Of a stretch of 64,000 nucleotides of DNA, positions 41,693-50,092 are shown piece by piece. Position numbers and translations under genes: made by a program. This DNA is from Nitrospirota bacterium. GTDB lineage: Bacteria > Nitrospirota > Nitrospiria > Nitrospirales > Nitrospiraceae. Position 1 is the stretch's first letter; each line of letters opens with the position of its first letter. The notes under the pieces are model-generated. The model was not told where the DNA came from and did not search any database. It was given only the letters and a program-made list of their open reading frames with translations. The stretch is from positions 1-64,000 of the forward strand of contig SCVN01000014.1 of the NCBI GenBank assembly GCA_004296885.1, read 5' to 3'.

Positions 41693-43147
41693 GAGAGGTT
41701 TGCCGGATCGTTCCTTCATCCGGTCCAGGCGGACTTTGTCAAGCTGCACGAAGAGGGCCTTTTCCTGGGTGACTGTTACCGTGCCGGGCGGCTGGCCCTT
41801 GGCCTTGCGGACCCATTTCCGGCGCGTGTAGATCACTTCTCCCTTCCCGCTCTTCTTTAAATCGCTATAGAGCAGCGCGAGCGTGGCCGCGTCCCGGATC
41901 GTCTCCTGGGGCGGATCGGCGCCTTTCTCGAGTCGCACGACCACGTGAGAACCGGGCGTGCCGTGGGCATGGAGCCACAAGTCGTCGCTGTGGGCGAACT
42001 TGAAGGTCAGCTCGTCGTTCTCCCGCGCATTGCGGCCCACATAGATAGGCAGCCCGTCCGTCGAGATGAAGCGGCGGAAGGGGCCGGAATGTTTTGCATG
42101 CTGAACGCTGAATGCTGAACGCTGAGCGGGGGGAGGCAACAGGGATTGCTTGGACGACCTGGGCTCCGCCGGTGCCGGCTGCCAGGTATCCAGCTCAAGC
42201 GCCTTCCGTTCGGCCTGCAGGCCTTGCAGGTCCTTTTCCGCCTTGGCCAGCCTGGGTTTGATCTCCTTGTCTGCCGCCAGGTATTTGCGGTGCTTCTTGA
42301 AATAGTCGTCCATATTGGCTTGGGGTCCTTTCGCTGGGTCCAGCGGCAAGGTCAACTCCGGCATGGCCGGATCGAAATAGTCTGTCACCACCACCTGTTC
42401 CTGGCCTTTTTTGATCAGCCCCAGATTTGCCTTCAGGAGCTCTCCATAGCGGGCATACTCGCGGTACCGTTCGGTCTTCTCCAAATCCTCGCGCAGGGCT
42501 TCGATGCGCCTGGCGGTTTTCTTGATGCTTTTTCTGAGTTCGGCCCCGCGTTTCTGCCTGAGGCTTGCGAGAGCCAGTGCCTCTTCCTTCGCCTGGTACC
42601 GTTGCTCCAAGGCATAGGACCAGGGAAAAGGCTGGTTCTGGTCAGGCGGAAGACCGACCGCCGGCACGGCATCGCGCGATTGGGGGCTTCTGGTTGGCGC
42701 CCGATAGGGTTGCCCCGCTTTCTGCTGGCCCTCCTCCAGGGTTGTCAGGATCTTGTCCTCCGCATCCAGCAGGAGGAGGTCGGCGCTGCGGCCGGTCAAC
42801 AAGGCCAGCAACGAGCAGGGACCTTCCCGCGTGGTCAGCCTGAGGCGCACGATCCGGTCGCCCGGCACCTGTTCGAGTCCGTCAATGTGGGCGCCGTGGA
42901 TGTGGGCTCGCAGGAATTGGCAGAAAGGCGGAGGGCTGGCCGGGTTGGGCGGACGGTGGCCGAGCAGGTGCACACGCGCGGTTTCAGGATCGGCCGAGCA
43001 GAGTAGCAGCAGGGTGCGTCCGGGGGTGCGGATCTCCAGGGTGACGGTGCGGGGTGTCGGCTGAAAAACCTTCTGAACCCAACCGTCGGCTAATGCGGGC
43101 GCGATCTCTTCGACCACGGACGCCAGTTCTTGCGCTGTCAGGCCCAC
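41690..43147 (-). CDS. rqcH: RqcH/NFACT family ribosome quality-control protein
   Basis: 485 aa. RqcH binds stalled 50S subunits and recruits tRNA-Ala to add Ala tails to the nascent chain. Seen: NFACT-N (LTAQELASVVEEIAPALADG at the start, LLLLCSADPETARVHLLGHR), a long coiled coil (about 195-330) and the C-terminal NFACT-R domain (IYVGRNARENDELTFKFAHS, DDLWLHAHGTPGSHVVVR). GTG at 43147 is chosen because GGGAGGAG lies just upstream; ATG 43204 is in frame but unsupported. Odd: a heptad repeat array (42098-42125) is translated in frame in the linker before NFACT-R as SAFSVQHA. Confidence 0.9.
   Translation of the reverse strand: MGLTAQELASVVEEIAPALADGWVQKVFQPTPRTVTLEIRTPGRTLLLLCSADPETARVHLLGHRPPNPASPPPFCQFLRAHIHGAHIDGLEQVPGDRIVRLRLTTREGPCSLLALLTGRSADLLLLDAEDKILTTLEEGQQKAGQPYRAPTRSPQSRDAVPAVGLPPDQNQPFPWSYALEQRYQAKEEALALASLRQKRGAELRKSIKKTARRIEALREDLEKTERYREYARYGELLKANLGLIKKGQEQVVVTDYFDPAMPELTLPLDPAKGPQANMDDYFKKHRKYLAADKEIKPRLAKAEKDLQGLQAERKALELDTWQPAPAEPRSSKQSLLPPPAQRSAFSVQHAKHSGPFRRFISTDGLPIYVGRNARENDELTFKFAHSDDLWLHAHGTPGSHVVVRLEKGADPPQETIRDAATLALLYSDLKKSGKGEVIYTRRKWVRKAKGQPPGTVTVTQEKALFVQLDKVRLDRMKERSGKPL
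42098..42125. repeat. 7-bp tandem repeat inside rqcH
   Basis: GCTGAAC, GCTGAAT, GCTGAAC, GCTGAGC: four heptads within the coding frame, in the linker between the coiled coil and NFACT-R. Confidence 0.65.
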
Positions 43148-43515
43148 GGTCTCCTCCCGCCGTTCGTTGCGGCAGAGTCTGACCGTCCGCCGGTTCAAAA
43201 TCAAGCACGGTCCGATCCCCCCCGCAGCCGATGCCGCTCACCCGGCGGTTTCTTCCCAACCCCGGCCCCACCCGTCAGTCCGCTGACGGAACTTTCGTCA
43301 GGTCTGTCTCACGTCAATGGAAAGCGGGCCGTATATCGCTGACTTTTCGTGTGGCATGGCAGTTGCTCCACCAGGTGATCTCGAGTGGGACATCAAGTGG
43401 GGAAAGGAGGGAGCCGATAATATCGATGAAAGCGCGGACAAGGGTACCAGGCAGGACGATCAGGATCGTGCCGACTTGCGGCCAGCCGAAAAGCCGGCAG
43501 GAAGGAGAGCCCACG
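43148..43515. other. intergenic stretch between divergent rqcH and zinc-ribbon gene
   Basis: It contains a perfect hairpin CCGTCAG-TCCG-CTGACGG (43270-43287) upstream of rqcH. It also has an AAAGGAGG-like site near 43404 followed by an in-frame ATG at 43426 (an alternative start for the zinc-ribbon gene, with poor spacing). No separate gene is supported. Confidence 0.5.
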
Positions 43516-43749
43516 ATGAAATGCCAACGGTGCCACGGGCTGATGGTGGTCGATCACTACATTGACATGGAAGACGACAGCGGGCACCTCTGGTTGCGTG
43601 CCTGGCGTTGCATCACCTGCGGGGAAGTGCTGGACCCACGGATCTACCGGCACCGGCTGATCCAGAGCTCGATTCGCGATCGCGTGACCAAGGTGGTAGC
43701 GGAAAAGAAAGCCAAGAAGGCCAGAGAAGTGGTCACCATCAGCGCCTGA
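43516..43749 (+). CDS. small zinc-ribbon-like protein
   Basis: 77 aa. Two CxxC pairs (CQRC at 3-6, CITC at about 33-36) lie around a short beta segment (MVVDHYIDMEDDSGHLWLRA), which fits a zinc ribbon. The C-terminal half is highly basic (RVTKVVAEKKAKKAREVV). AAGGAG lies 8 nt before the ATG. Nucleic-acid or ribosome binding is plausible but not shown. Confidence 0.72.
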   Translation: MKCQRCHGLMVVDHYIDMEDDSGHLWLRAWRCITCGEVLDPRIYRHRLIQSSIRDRVTKVVAEKKAKKAREVVTISA

Positions 43750-43893
43750 GCCGTTCGTACAGGGAAGACGCAACGAGGTCCGGCCGTTCGAAGTCCGGCG
43801 GTCCGTCCTGCCGAGCGGTCAAACTCGCCGGCTTGTATCCCCTCCCTTGCCAGAATCCCTGGCTTGGCCTACAGTGGTCTTGCCTTGGGTACC

Positions 43894-44220
43894 ATGGATT
43901 CCCCCGACAGCATCCAACCGGTCGAGATCGCCGTGACCTATCGCTTTGCCCAACAGCATGGGTGGGTGGTGACGGCGATCACGGGATTTCTCTCCGCCTA
44001 TTTCATGGAGGATGCCCGGTTTCGCTGCTGCCGGCAGATCCATGAACTGGAGTCCGGCGTCCATCTCTGGCTCTGCGAGATCGTCGGGGCGATGCCGGTG
44101 CCGCGGTTGGTCAAACGGCTGCAGGCCGATCTGCCGCCCAGCCAAATGCATCTGCGGCCCGCCTCTGAGGGCGCTCCCGCCCGGTACCTGCTGGATCTGC
44201 CGGATCCCTCTGCGTCCTGA
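43894..44220 (+). CDS. hypothetical protein
   Basis: 108 aa, no signal peptide. IAVTYRFAQQHGWVVTAITG then YFMEDARFRCCRQIHELESG; an alpha/beta mix with no recognised motif. ATG 43894 is used; a TTG upstream is in frame. The ribosome site is weak, so the call rests on coding character and fit between neighbours. Confidence 0.5.
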   Translation: MDSPDSIQPVEIAVTYRFAQQHGWVVTAITGFLSAYFMEDARFRCCRQIHELESGVHLWLCEIVGAMPVPRLVKRLQADLPPSQMHLRPASEGAPARYLLDLPDPSAS

Positions 44221-44241
44221 CCTGGTGCGGCTGAGCGACGG

Positions 44242-44544
44242 CTACTTCATCACCTCGGCGTTGCAGTGCCAGCCGTCCCCCTTCACCCCGTTGACGGCGG
44301 CGGTGAGTTGATCCGGCTTCATCGCGCCGTCTCCGGTCACGACGGCATGGCCCTTCATGCTCTTCAGGTCCACGGCTTTTACGCCGGGGACTTTCTTGAG
44401 GGCGGTTTGAATGGCATCCGGGTACATCTCGCAAAACTTCCCGCCCAGCATGAGCATAATCTTCTGATCCGCCGCCCAAGCCGGGTTGGCCATGGCGAAG
44501 AAGGTGACCAATCCTGCGAGAACAAGCCCCTGTTTCCTCGGCAT
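44242..44544 (-). CDS. exported HMA-like protein
   Basis: 100 aa. A signal peptide (about 1-24, ending AWAAD) is followed by a ferredoxin-like heavy-metal-associated fold (PDAIQTALKKVPGVKAVDLK, GHAVVTGDGAMKPDQLTAAV). MerP/CopZ proteins bind metal with CxxC in the first loop; here the loop is GGKFCEMYP with one Cys, and another Cys lies near the C-terminus (GWHCNAE). Metal binding is thus uncertain. AAAGGAG lies 8 nt before the ATG. Confidence 0.72.
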   Translation of the reverse strand: MPRKQGLVLAGLVTFFAMANPAWAADQKIMLMLGGKFCEMYPDAIQTALKKVPGVKAVDLKSMKGHAVVTGDGAMKPDQLTAAVNGVKGDGWHCNAEVMK

Positions 44545-44776
44545 CTGTGATCTCCTTTGTCGTTAGGTTCAGTACGATTCGGTGAGTCTACCCGTCGCGG
44601 CAGCGCAGAGGCAAGGGGCTGTGGAATATGCTGTGGGATACAGTGGCATGTTCAAGAGAGGGTGAAACAGGGCGCCGGCGCACCTTCGTGCACTCAAGTC
44701 CTGCGTACAAACCACCGACAAGGCTCGTACCATTGGATTAGGGTTGGGTCTCGTATCGTATATTGAGGAGGGGGAG

Positions 44777-45676
44777 ATGAAATCGAGTCTGTTGGCAAAA
44801 GGATTCAACATCCAGGAGTTGATGGACTCAAGCCCGGCTATTATTTCGGTGATCGACACGGATGCCTGGGAAGTCCAGTACCAGAATCAAAGCGGTCAAG
44901 CGTTGCTCGGGCAAATCGACGGAAAGACCTGCTATACGAACATCCCTAAACAGCCGACCCACTGCGCCTTTTGCCGGGCTACGGAGGCGCTGCGCACCGG
45001 CAAGACCACGTCGGCAGAGGTCCCCATGCCGGATGGGCAGTGGCTGCTGGTGCAGTGGGCCCCGATTCGTTCGAAAGACAATGTGCTCTCGGTGGTGGAA
45101 ACCATCACAGACGTGACGGAAACGAAGAAGCGCGAAGAGGAGTATCGCGGGCTCAAAGACCGGTTCGAACACCTGGCCTCCATCGACCCCATGACGGGGC
45201 TGCTGAACCGTCGGGGCTGGATGGAGAAGGCTGAGCGAGTGTGCCGGCGGGCGGCCCACGACAAGGCGGCCGTGGGAGTCCTGATCGTGGACGTGGATCA
45301 TTTCAAGCGTGTCAACGATACCTGGGGCCATGCCATCGGCGACCAGGTTTTGCAAGCCGTGAGCGCGTTGCTCCTCGACAAATTCCGTCCCTGCGATGTG
45401 GTCGGACGGTGGGGAGGAGAAGAGTTCATCGTGCTGCTGCCGCCGCCCATGCAGGACCTGGCAGCGGCGGCAGAACGGGTTCGGCAGGAGATGGAATCCA
45501 AGTCAATCCAGCCTCCCGGGCATCCGGATCGAGTGCCGGTCACGATCAGCATGGGCGGTACGACCTCGACGCTCGCTCGCGGGGAGGTCCAGGAACTGGA
45601 AGCGCTCATTCGGGTTGCCGACAAGACGCTCTATACAGCCAAGGAGAGCGGCCGCAACCGAGTCTGCCTGGCCTGA
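44777..45676 (+). CDS. PAS-GGDEF diguanylate cyclase
   Basis: 299 aa, cytoplasmic. A PAS domain (about 10-120) contains a Cys cluster (TCYTNIP, HCAFC) that could sense redox or metal. A GGDEF domain follows (about 135-299): DPMTGLLNRRGWMEKAE, DVDHFKRVNDTWGHAIGD and the active site GGEEF. An RxxD inhibitory site (RPCD) sits five residues before it, so product inhibition by c-di-GMP is expected. GAGGAGGGGGAG precedes the ATG. The PilZ gene at 49401 could be one receptor. Confidence 0.92.
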   Translation: MKSSLLAKGFNIQELMDSSPAIISVIDTDAWEVQYQNQSGQALLGQIDGKTCYTNIPKQPTHCAFCRATEALRTGKTTSAEVPMPDGQWLLVQWAPIRSKDNVLSVVETITDVTETKKREEEYRGLKDRFEHLASIDPMTGLLNRRGWMEKAERVCRRAAHDKAAVGVLIVDVDHFKRVNDTWGHAIGDQVLQAVSALLLDKFRPCDVVGRWGGEEFIVLLPPPMQDLAAAAERVRQEMESKSIQPPGHPDRVPVTISMGGTTSTLARGEVQELEALIRVADKTLYTAKESGRNRVCLA

Positions 45677-45786
45677 CAGGCTGTTGAAAAAATCCGCCAG
45701 TCCTCCCGTGAAGCGTCAAAAAGAAGGCTGTCCTACGAACAACGGATACGCTTCATGGGTACGGAAAAGCCTTTTTGACCATCCTG
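45677..45786. repeat. dispersed inverted-end element, copy C (short)
   Basis: 110 bp, directly after the stop codon of the cyclase gene: it begins CAGGCTGTTGAAAAAATCC and ends GCCTTTTTGACCATCCTG. An inner hairpin TGAAGCGT...ACGCTTCA is present. Confidence 0.7.
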
Positions 45787-46061
45787 TGAGGTCTGCTGGC
45801 ATCGTCTGGGGCATCCCAGAGGGCGCGCATTTGCCCGACCAAAACGTTTTTTGAACAGTCCGCCAAGGTTCTCTGTCGATATCGGCGCCGGCGCATACCG
45901 ACGCCTTTCCCTGCTGTCTCACGTCCACCCAACGTCACCGAACGGCCGTATCTGTTCCTCGCCCGCATGCCAAAGCCCACACCCTCGGTCGAGGTCTGCC
46001 CGCAGGCTTGACGGTGGCGACCACGGTCGATAGCATGCAGCGACGGGAGATCCGGACAAGC
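45787..46061. other. intergenic stretch before mutS2 with element fragment
   Basis: Around 45845-45870 there is a TTTTTTGAACAGTCCGCC fragment that joins pieces of both ends of the dispersed element. A TTGACG-17 bp-TAGCAT promoter-like pair (46008-46036) lies just before mutS2. No gene is seen. Confidence 0.45.
46008..46036 (+). promoter_or_regulatory. possible promoter of mutS2
   Basis: TTGACG (46008-46013), 17 bp, TAGCAT (46031-46036). It would place the transcript start just before the ribosome site GGGAGA and supports the ATG at 46062. Confidence 0.4.
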
Positions 46062-48485
46062 ATGGACGAACCATCGTTGCTACAGCAAGCTGAGCGGGTC
46101 CTGGAATGGGATCGGCTGCTTGAGGTGTTGGCCAAAGAGGCGCGTTCGGTTATGGGAGCCGAGCGATGCCGCGCCCTCACCCTGGAAACCGATCTCGAAG
46201 CGGCCAGGCTGCGGCTCCGGGAGACGGAAGAGATGGCGGCCTTGAGGGAAAGCGAGGCGCCCTTCCCGTCGCTGTCGTTTGCCGACTTGCGGGAGGTTCT
46301 GGGCCGGGCCGAGAAAGGCGCAGCCCTGGAGTCCCATGAGTTCCGGGACCTGTCCGTCGCGCTGGGGCTGAGCCTGGAGGTCCTCCGGTATTTGCATCCC
46401 CGCCGGGAACAGGCGCCGTCCCTCTGGGCCGTGGCCGCCGGGCTGGAGGCGATCCAGGCCTTGCGCACCATCCAAGCCTCGATCGACCGGTGTGTGGACC
46501 AGGACGGCAGCATCCGCGAATCGGCCACCCCGGAACTGCGCCGGTTGACGCGCCACACGCAGGACTTCAAACAACAGATGCGGCACAGGTTGGAGGTGAT
46601 TCTGGCCTCCACCCGCTACGCCGACGTGTTGCAGGAACAGTATTTCGCGCAAAGGCAGGGACGCTATGTGGTCCCGGTCAAGTCCGAGATGCGGTCGAAA
46701 ATTCCCGGCATCGTCCATGACGTGTCGGGGAGCGGGGCCACGGTGTTTCTGGAGCCCCGCGAGCTGGTGGAGTTGAACAACTCCATCAAAGTGGCGGAAC
46801 TGGAAATCGAACGCGAGGTGCGGCGCATTCTTCAGGAGCTGTCCGCGGAGGTGGCGGCCCACGTGCCGGCATTGGTCTGCGGCCTGGAGATCCTGGCGAC
46901 GCTGGACTGCATTGCGGCGAAGGCGGCCTTCAGCCACTTGATTCACGCCCATCCGGTGGCGATCAACGATTGCGGCCGCGTCCGGCTTCGACAGGCGCGC
47001 CATCCCTTGCTGGTGCTGGCGCGCGGAGGGGTGGTGGCCAACGACGTCGTCCTGGACGAGACGGTGCGGGTGTTGATTATTTCCGGACCGAATACCGGCG
47101 GGAAGACCGTCACCTTGAAGATCGTCGGGTTGTTCGCCCTGATGGTCCGAGCCGGCTTGCCGCTGCCCTGCGATGCGGATTCGGACATGGCTCTTTTTCC
47201 GGAGGTCTATGCCGATATCGGGGACGCCCAGGACTTGACCAAGGATCTGTCCAGCTTTTCCGCCCATATGACGCAAATGATTCGCCTGCTGGCACAGGCC
47301 TCCGCCACGAGAACCGGCCCCGCGGGGGAGGTCACGGCCTTGCAAGCCCTCGTGCTGCTGGACGAGCCGGCCACTTCGACCGATCCGGCCGAAGGGGCGG
47401 CCTTGGCGGAAGCGCTCCTGTTGCACCTGGCCGGGCTGGGGATGAAGGTGGTCGCCACGACGCACTACAACCAGCTCAAAGCCTTGGCCCACACGACTCC
47501 GGGCTTCGTGAATGCCAGCGTCGAGTTCGACGTGAGCCGGTTGGCGCCCACGTACCGGCTGATCATGAATCTGCCGGGCGGATCATCCGCGATCGACATT
47601 GCCGGGCGTCTCGGGATGGATGAAGCGATTCTGGAACAGGCGCTGCAGTTGCTTCGCCGCGAGGACCGGGTCTTGGAACAGATGCTCGGCGATCTCCAGG
47701 AGACGCAGCGGCGGCTGTCCGAGGATCTGGCCAAGGCCGCGACCCTCAAAGCGGAGGCGGAGCGGGCGGCGCAGGAAGCGTCGGAGATCGCGGAGCGTCT
47801 GCGCGATTCCGAGCGGGATGAACGGAAGAACGTGAAGAAAAAGCTGACGCAGGATCTGCTGCAGGCCAGGGCCCAGGTGCAGGGAATTATCGAGGGGCTG
47901 AAGAAGGAAGACAAGACGCTGAGCAAGGCCAAGGAGGCCAAGGAGAAACTGGCCGGCATCGAGGCGCAGGCTCGGGAGCACCTGGGCGCCGGGGCTGAGA
48001 CGGTTCCGCTCGATCAATTGACGGCCGGCGATTCGGTCGAAGTCGTGGGCTTGGGCGTCGTCGGAACCCTGCTGGAAGAGGCGAAGGGGAAAAAGCGGGT
48101 ACGGGTCCGCATCGGCGACCGGGAGGCCTCGGTTGAGGCGTCGGGACTCGCGGGGGTTGCCCGGGGAAAGGGGCCTGAGCCGCAGAAGGGCAAGAGCTGG
48201 CCCCAGCCGCGGATATCACAGGCCACGTCATCCGGCACGGAAACGTCGTCGACGGTGGATCTGCGCGGACAGGCCGCCGATGAAGCGTTGGATCTGACCG
48301 TCGCGGCGCTGGACCGGGCGGTCTTGGCCGGCGAACCTTTCCTCCGAATCATCCACGGGCATGGAACCGGCCGGTTGAAAACGGTCCTCCGAGATTATTT
48401 GAAGTCTTCGCCCTACGTGGCGACGTTCAGGGCCGGGGAGCGGGCGGAAGGGGGCGATGGAGTGACGGTCGTGACGTTGCAGTAG
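46062..48485 (+). CDS. mutS2: MutS2 ATPase/endonuclease with Smr domain
   Basis: 807 aa. MutS2 proteins act on branched DNA and, in some bacteria, on collided ribosomes; they are not canonical mismatch repair proteins. Seen: MutS core helices (to about 300), Walker A SGPNTGGKTVTLK, Walker B LVLLDEPATSTDPAEG, a long coiled coil (about 530-640), a KOW-like linker and the C-terminal Smr nuclease domain (TVDLRGQAADEALD, IIHGHGTGRLKTVLRDYL). Start 46062 is favoured by GGGAGA upstream; ATG 46035 is an alternative. RqcH, also in this window, can act in the same ribosome-rescue pathway in some bacteria. Confidence 0.93.
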   Translation: MDEPSLLQQAERVLEWDRLLEVLAKEARSVMGAERCRALTLETDLEAARLRLRETEEMAALRESEAPFPSLSFADLREVLGRAEKGAALESHEFRDLSVALGLSLEVLRYLHPRREQAPSLWAVAAGLEAIQALRTIQASIDRCVDQDGSIRESATPELRRLTRHTQDFKQQMRHRLEVILASTRYADVLQEQYFAQRQGRYVVPVKSEMRSKIPGIVHDVSGSGATVFLEPRELVELNNSIKVAELEIEREVRRILQELSAEVAAHVPALVCGLEILATLDCIAAKAAFSHLIHAHPVAINDCGRVRLRQARHPLLVLARGGVVANDVVLDETVRVLIISGPNTGGKTVTLKIVGLFALMVRAGLPLPCDADSDMALFPEVYADIGDAQDLTKDLSSFSAHMTQMIRLLAQASATRTGPAGEVTALQALVLLDEPATSTDPAEGAALAEALLLHLAGLGMKVVATTHYNQLKALAHTTPGFVNASVEFDVSRLAPTYRLIMNLPGGSSAIDIAGRLGMDEAILEQALQLLRREDRVLEQMLGDLQETQRRLSEDLAKAATLKAEAERAAQEASEIAERLRDSERDERKNVKKKLTQDLLQARAQVQGIIEGLKKEDKTLSKAKEAKEKLAGIEAQAREHLGAGAETVPLDQLTAGDSVEVVGLGVVGTLLEEAKGKKRVRVRIGDREASVEASGLAGVARGKGPEPQKGKSWPQPRISQATSSGTETSSTVDLRGQAADEALDLTVAALDRAVLAGEPFLRIIHGHGTGRLKTVLRDYLKSSPYVATFRAGERAEGGDGVTVVTLQ

Positions 48486-48488
48486 CCG

Positions 48489-49379
48489 TCAGCCCCGCCG
48501 GACCAGTTCGACGCCGGCGAGGGTGGCCGCTCCGCCGATGATCATGTTGGCGGTGATGGGTTCGTCGAGAAACAGGGAGGCCATGAGGATTCCGAACACC
48601 GGCACGAGATTGTGAAAGGCTCCCACCGTGGCCGGAGTCAGAAATTGGAGCGAGAGGTTACGCAAGAAAAAAACGGCGGCCGTGGCGATTCCGATATAGG
48701 CGATGAGGAGCCCGCTCGATAGGGTCACGTGGAGGCGGGAGGGAATCGACCAAAACATGGCTCCCAGCAGCAGAAAGAACAAGCTTGTCCCGAACATCAC
48801 CGTGGTGGCGGCGGCGGCGCCGTAGCGTTTCACCATGCCGGTGCTGAGCACGACGCAGGTGGCCGCGGACAGGGTGAACAGCAGGACCAGCAAGTCTCCG
48901 AATCCCACCGCCTGATCGTGCAGCCCTTCGGGAATGGCGTACAGGCAGCCACAGAGCGAAAGCGCGATGCCGGCGATCTTGACGCCGCTGGCCCGGTCCT
49001 TCCTCAGCAAGAGGCTCAACAGAGCGGTCAAGGTCGGGTGCAGGCTGTAGATCAGGCTGTAGTGGCTGACGCTGGTGTAGGCCAAGGCCCAGCCGGCGAA
49101 GCCGTACGCGACCCCCACCCCCAGAATGCCCAATAGGGTCAAGCGGACGACATCGCTCCCGGTCATCTGCCGCAGTTCCTGCCAAGGCCCCGTCAGGGTG
49201 ATCACGACCAGACAGGAGAATGCGATGAGGACCCTGAGGCACACCAGGTCGAAGGGGGCGATCTCGTTTTGCCGCAGGACGCTCTTCATGACAGGCGTGA
49301 TGGTGCTGAGTGTCAGAACCGCTGCCGTGACATAGAGCAACGGGCTGCTTCCCTGGGTCTGTTCTGCGTGGCTGGTCAT
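48489..49379 (-). CDS. EamA/DMT-family transporter
   Basis: 296 aa with ten membrane helices in two repeated halves of five, the EamA layout. Pieces such as LRVLIAFSCLVVITL, ALAYTSVSHYSLIYSLHPTL and FLDEPITANMIIGGAATLAG match the family. It is an inner-membrane carrier, probably an exporter of a small metabolite; the substrate is not deducible. It converges on mutS2 with only 3 bp between stops. Confidence 0.88.
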   Translation of the reverse strand: MTSHAEQTQGSSPLLYVTAAVLTLSTITPVMKSVLRQNEIAPFDLVCLRVLIAFSCLVVITLTGPWQELRQMTGSDVVRLTLLGILGVGVAYGFAGWALAYTSVSHYSLIYSLHPTLTALLSLLLRKDRASGVKIAGIALSLCGCLYAIPEGLHDQAVGFGDLLVLLFTLSAATCVVLSTGMVKRYGAAAATTVMFGTSLFFLLLGAMFWSIPSRLHVTLSSGLLIAYIGIATAAVFFLRNLSLQFLTPATVGAFHNLVPVFGILMASLFLDEPITANMIIGGAATLAGVELVRRG

Positions 49380-49400
49380 GGTGACGCTCTGTGCCGAAGA

Positions 49401-49724
49401 TCAGAAGACCGTGAGATTGATGGCCGCATGGGCTTCGATGTAGCGCGTGAGCTGCTGTTGATGTTCGGTTGAGATGGCCGCAATGCATCCTCCCAGGCGG
49501 GGAGTGGCGACATGGGTGACGAGCAGGGTGCAGGTGATCCGGTGCCGGTCGGTGAGGTCGAAGGTCAGGTCGAGCCGGTCTCCTTGAACCGCTCGGAGGT
49601 CGGTGCTGAGGCCGATCCCTTGGGACGTCAGTTCGGTAATGGCGCAGGTCGCGGTTTCCGATCCGTTCCGGACGATTCCCTTGCGAACGATATGAACGCG
49701 GAAGAGTTCCCGTTTCCTCCCCAT
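49401..49724 (-). CDS. PilZ-domain protein (putative c-di-GMP receptor)
   Basis: 107 aa, a single PilZ beta-barrel. The RxxxR part is RELFR (5-9). The second binding motif, normally (D/N)xSxxG, reads ELTSQG, with conservative changes at both key places. The remainder (RLDLTFDLTDRHRITCTLLV) fits the barrel. Binding of c-di-GMP is likely but may be weakened. It lies next to the EamA transporter and 4 kb from the diguanylate cyclase. Confidence 0.78.
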   Translation of the reverse strand: MGRKRELFRVHIVRKGIVRNGSETATCAITELTSQGIGLSTDLRAVQGDRLDLTFDLTDRHRITCTLLVTHVATPRLGGCIAAISTEHQQQLTRYIEAHAAINLTVF

Positions 49725-50092
49725 TACGGAAGTCCCCTTATTGCGGCCTGTTACTGTGTCTGTCCAGGCGCCTGCCTCTGCGACTGACTCGATTGTCTTA
49801 TCGGACGAGGAGCCTGCAAGCTTTACGTGTGGCCCTGCTGCTGCGAAGTCCCGAAACGGGATGGCGCGCTGGCGCTGTCGGTCGATTGGTGGATTTCCCG
49901 CCGTCCTGGTGGAACCCAGCCAGCCCCGGATTGGCTGGGGCCGCGCGGGGCATGAAATTTCAGATACTTACGCATCGACCTGCTGGCATCCTGCTTGCGT
50001 GGCCTCTGCTCGTCGGGTCGAGTGCGGTCTAAAGAGAGCGGCGGCGGGTCGCCACACTTCCGCCGGGACATGGGGTCATCAAGGAGGCCACC
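49725..50092. other. 368-bp leader region of the 50093-55612 cluster
   Basis: It contains a small hairpin CCCG-AAA-CGGG (near 49852) and a GC stem CCCAGCC/GGCTGGG (49915-49939). The open frame here (49741-50133) lacks a ribosome site. It may be a structured 5' leader; no known riboswitch class was recognised. Confidence 0.45.

Noticed and set aside
43426-43515. longer zinc-ribbon protein starting at ATG 43426
   Set aside because: In frame, but its ribosome site is about 16 nt away and the extra residues are not ordered; ATG 43516 has AAGGAG at 8 nt.
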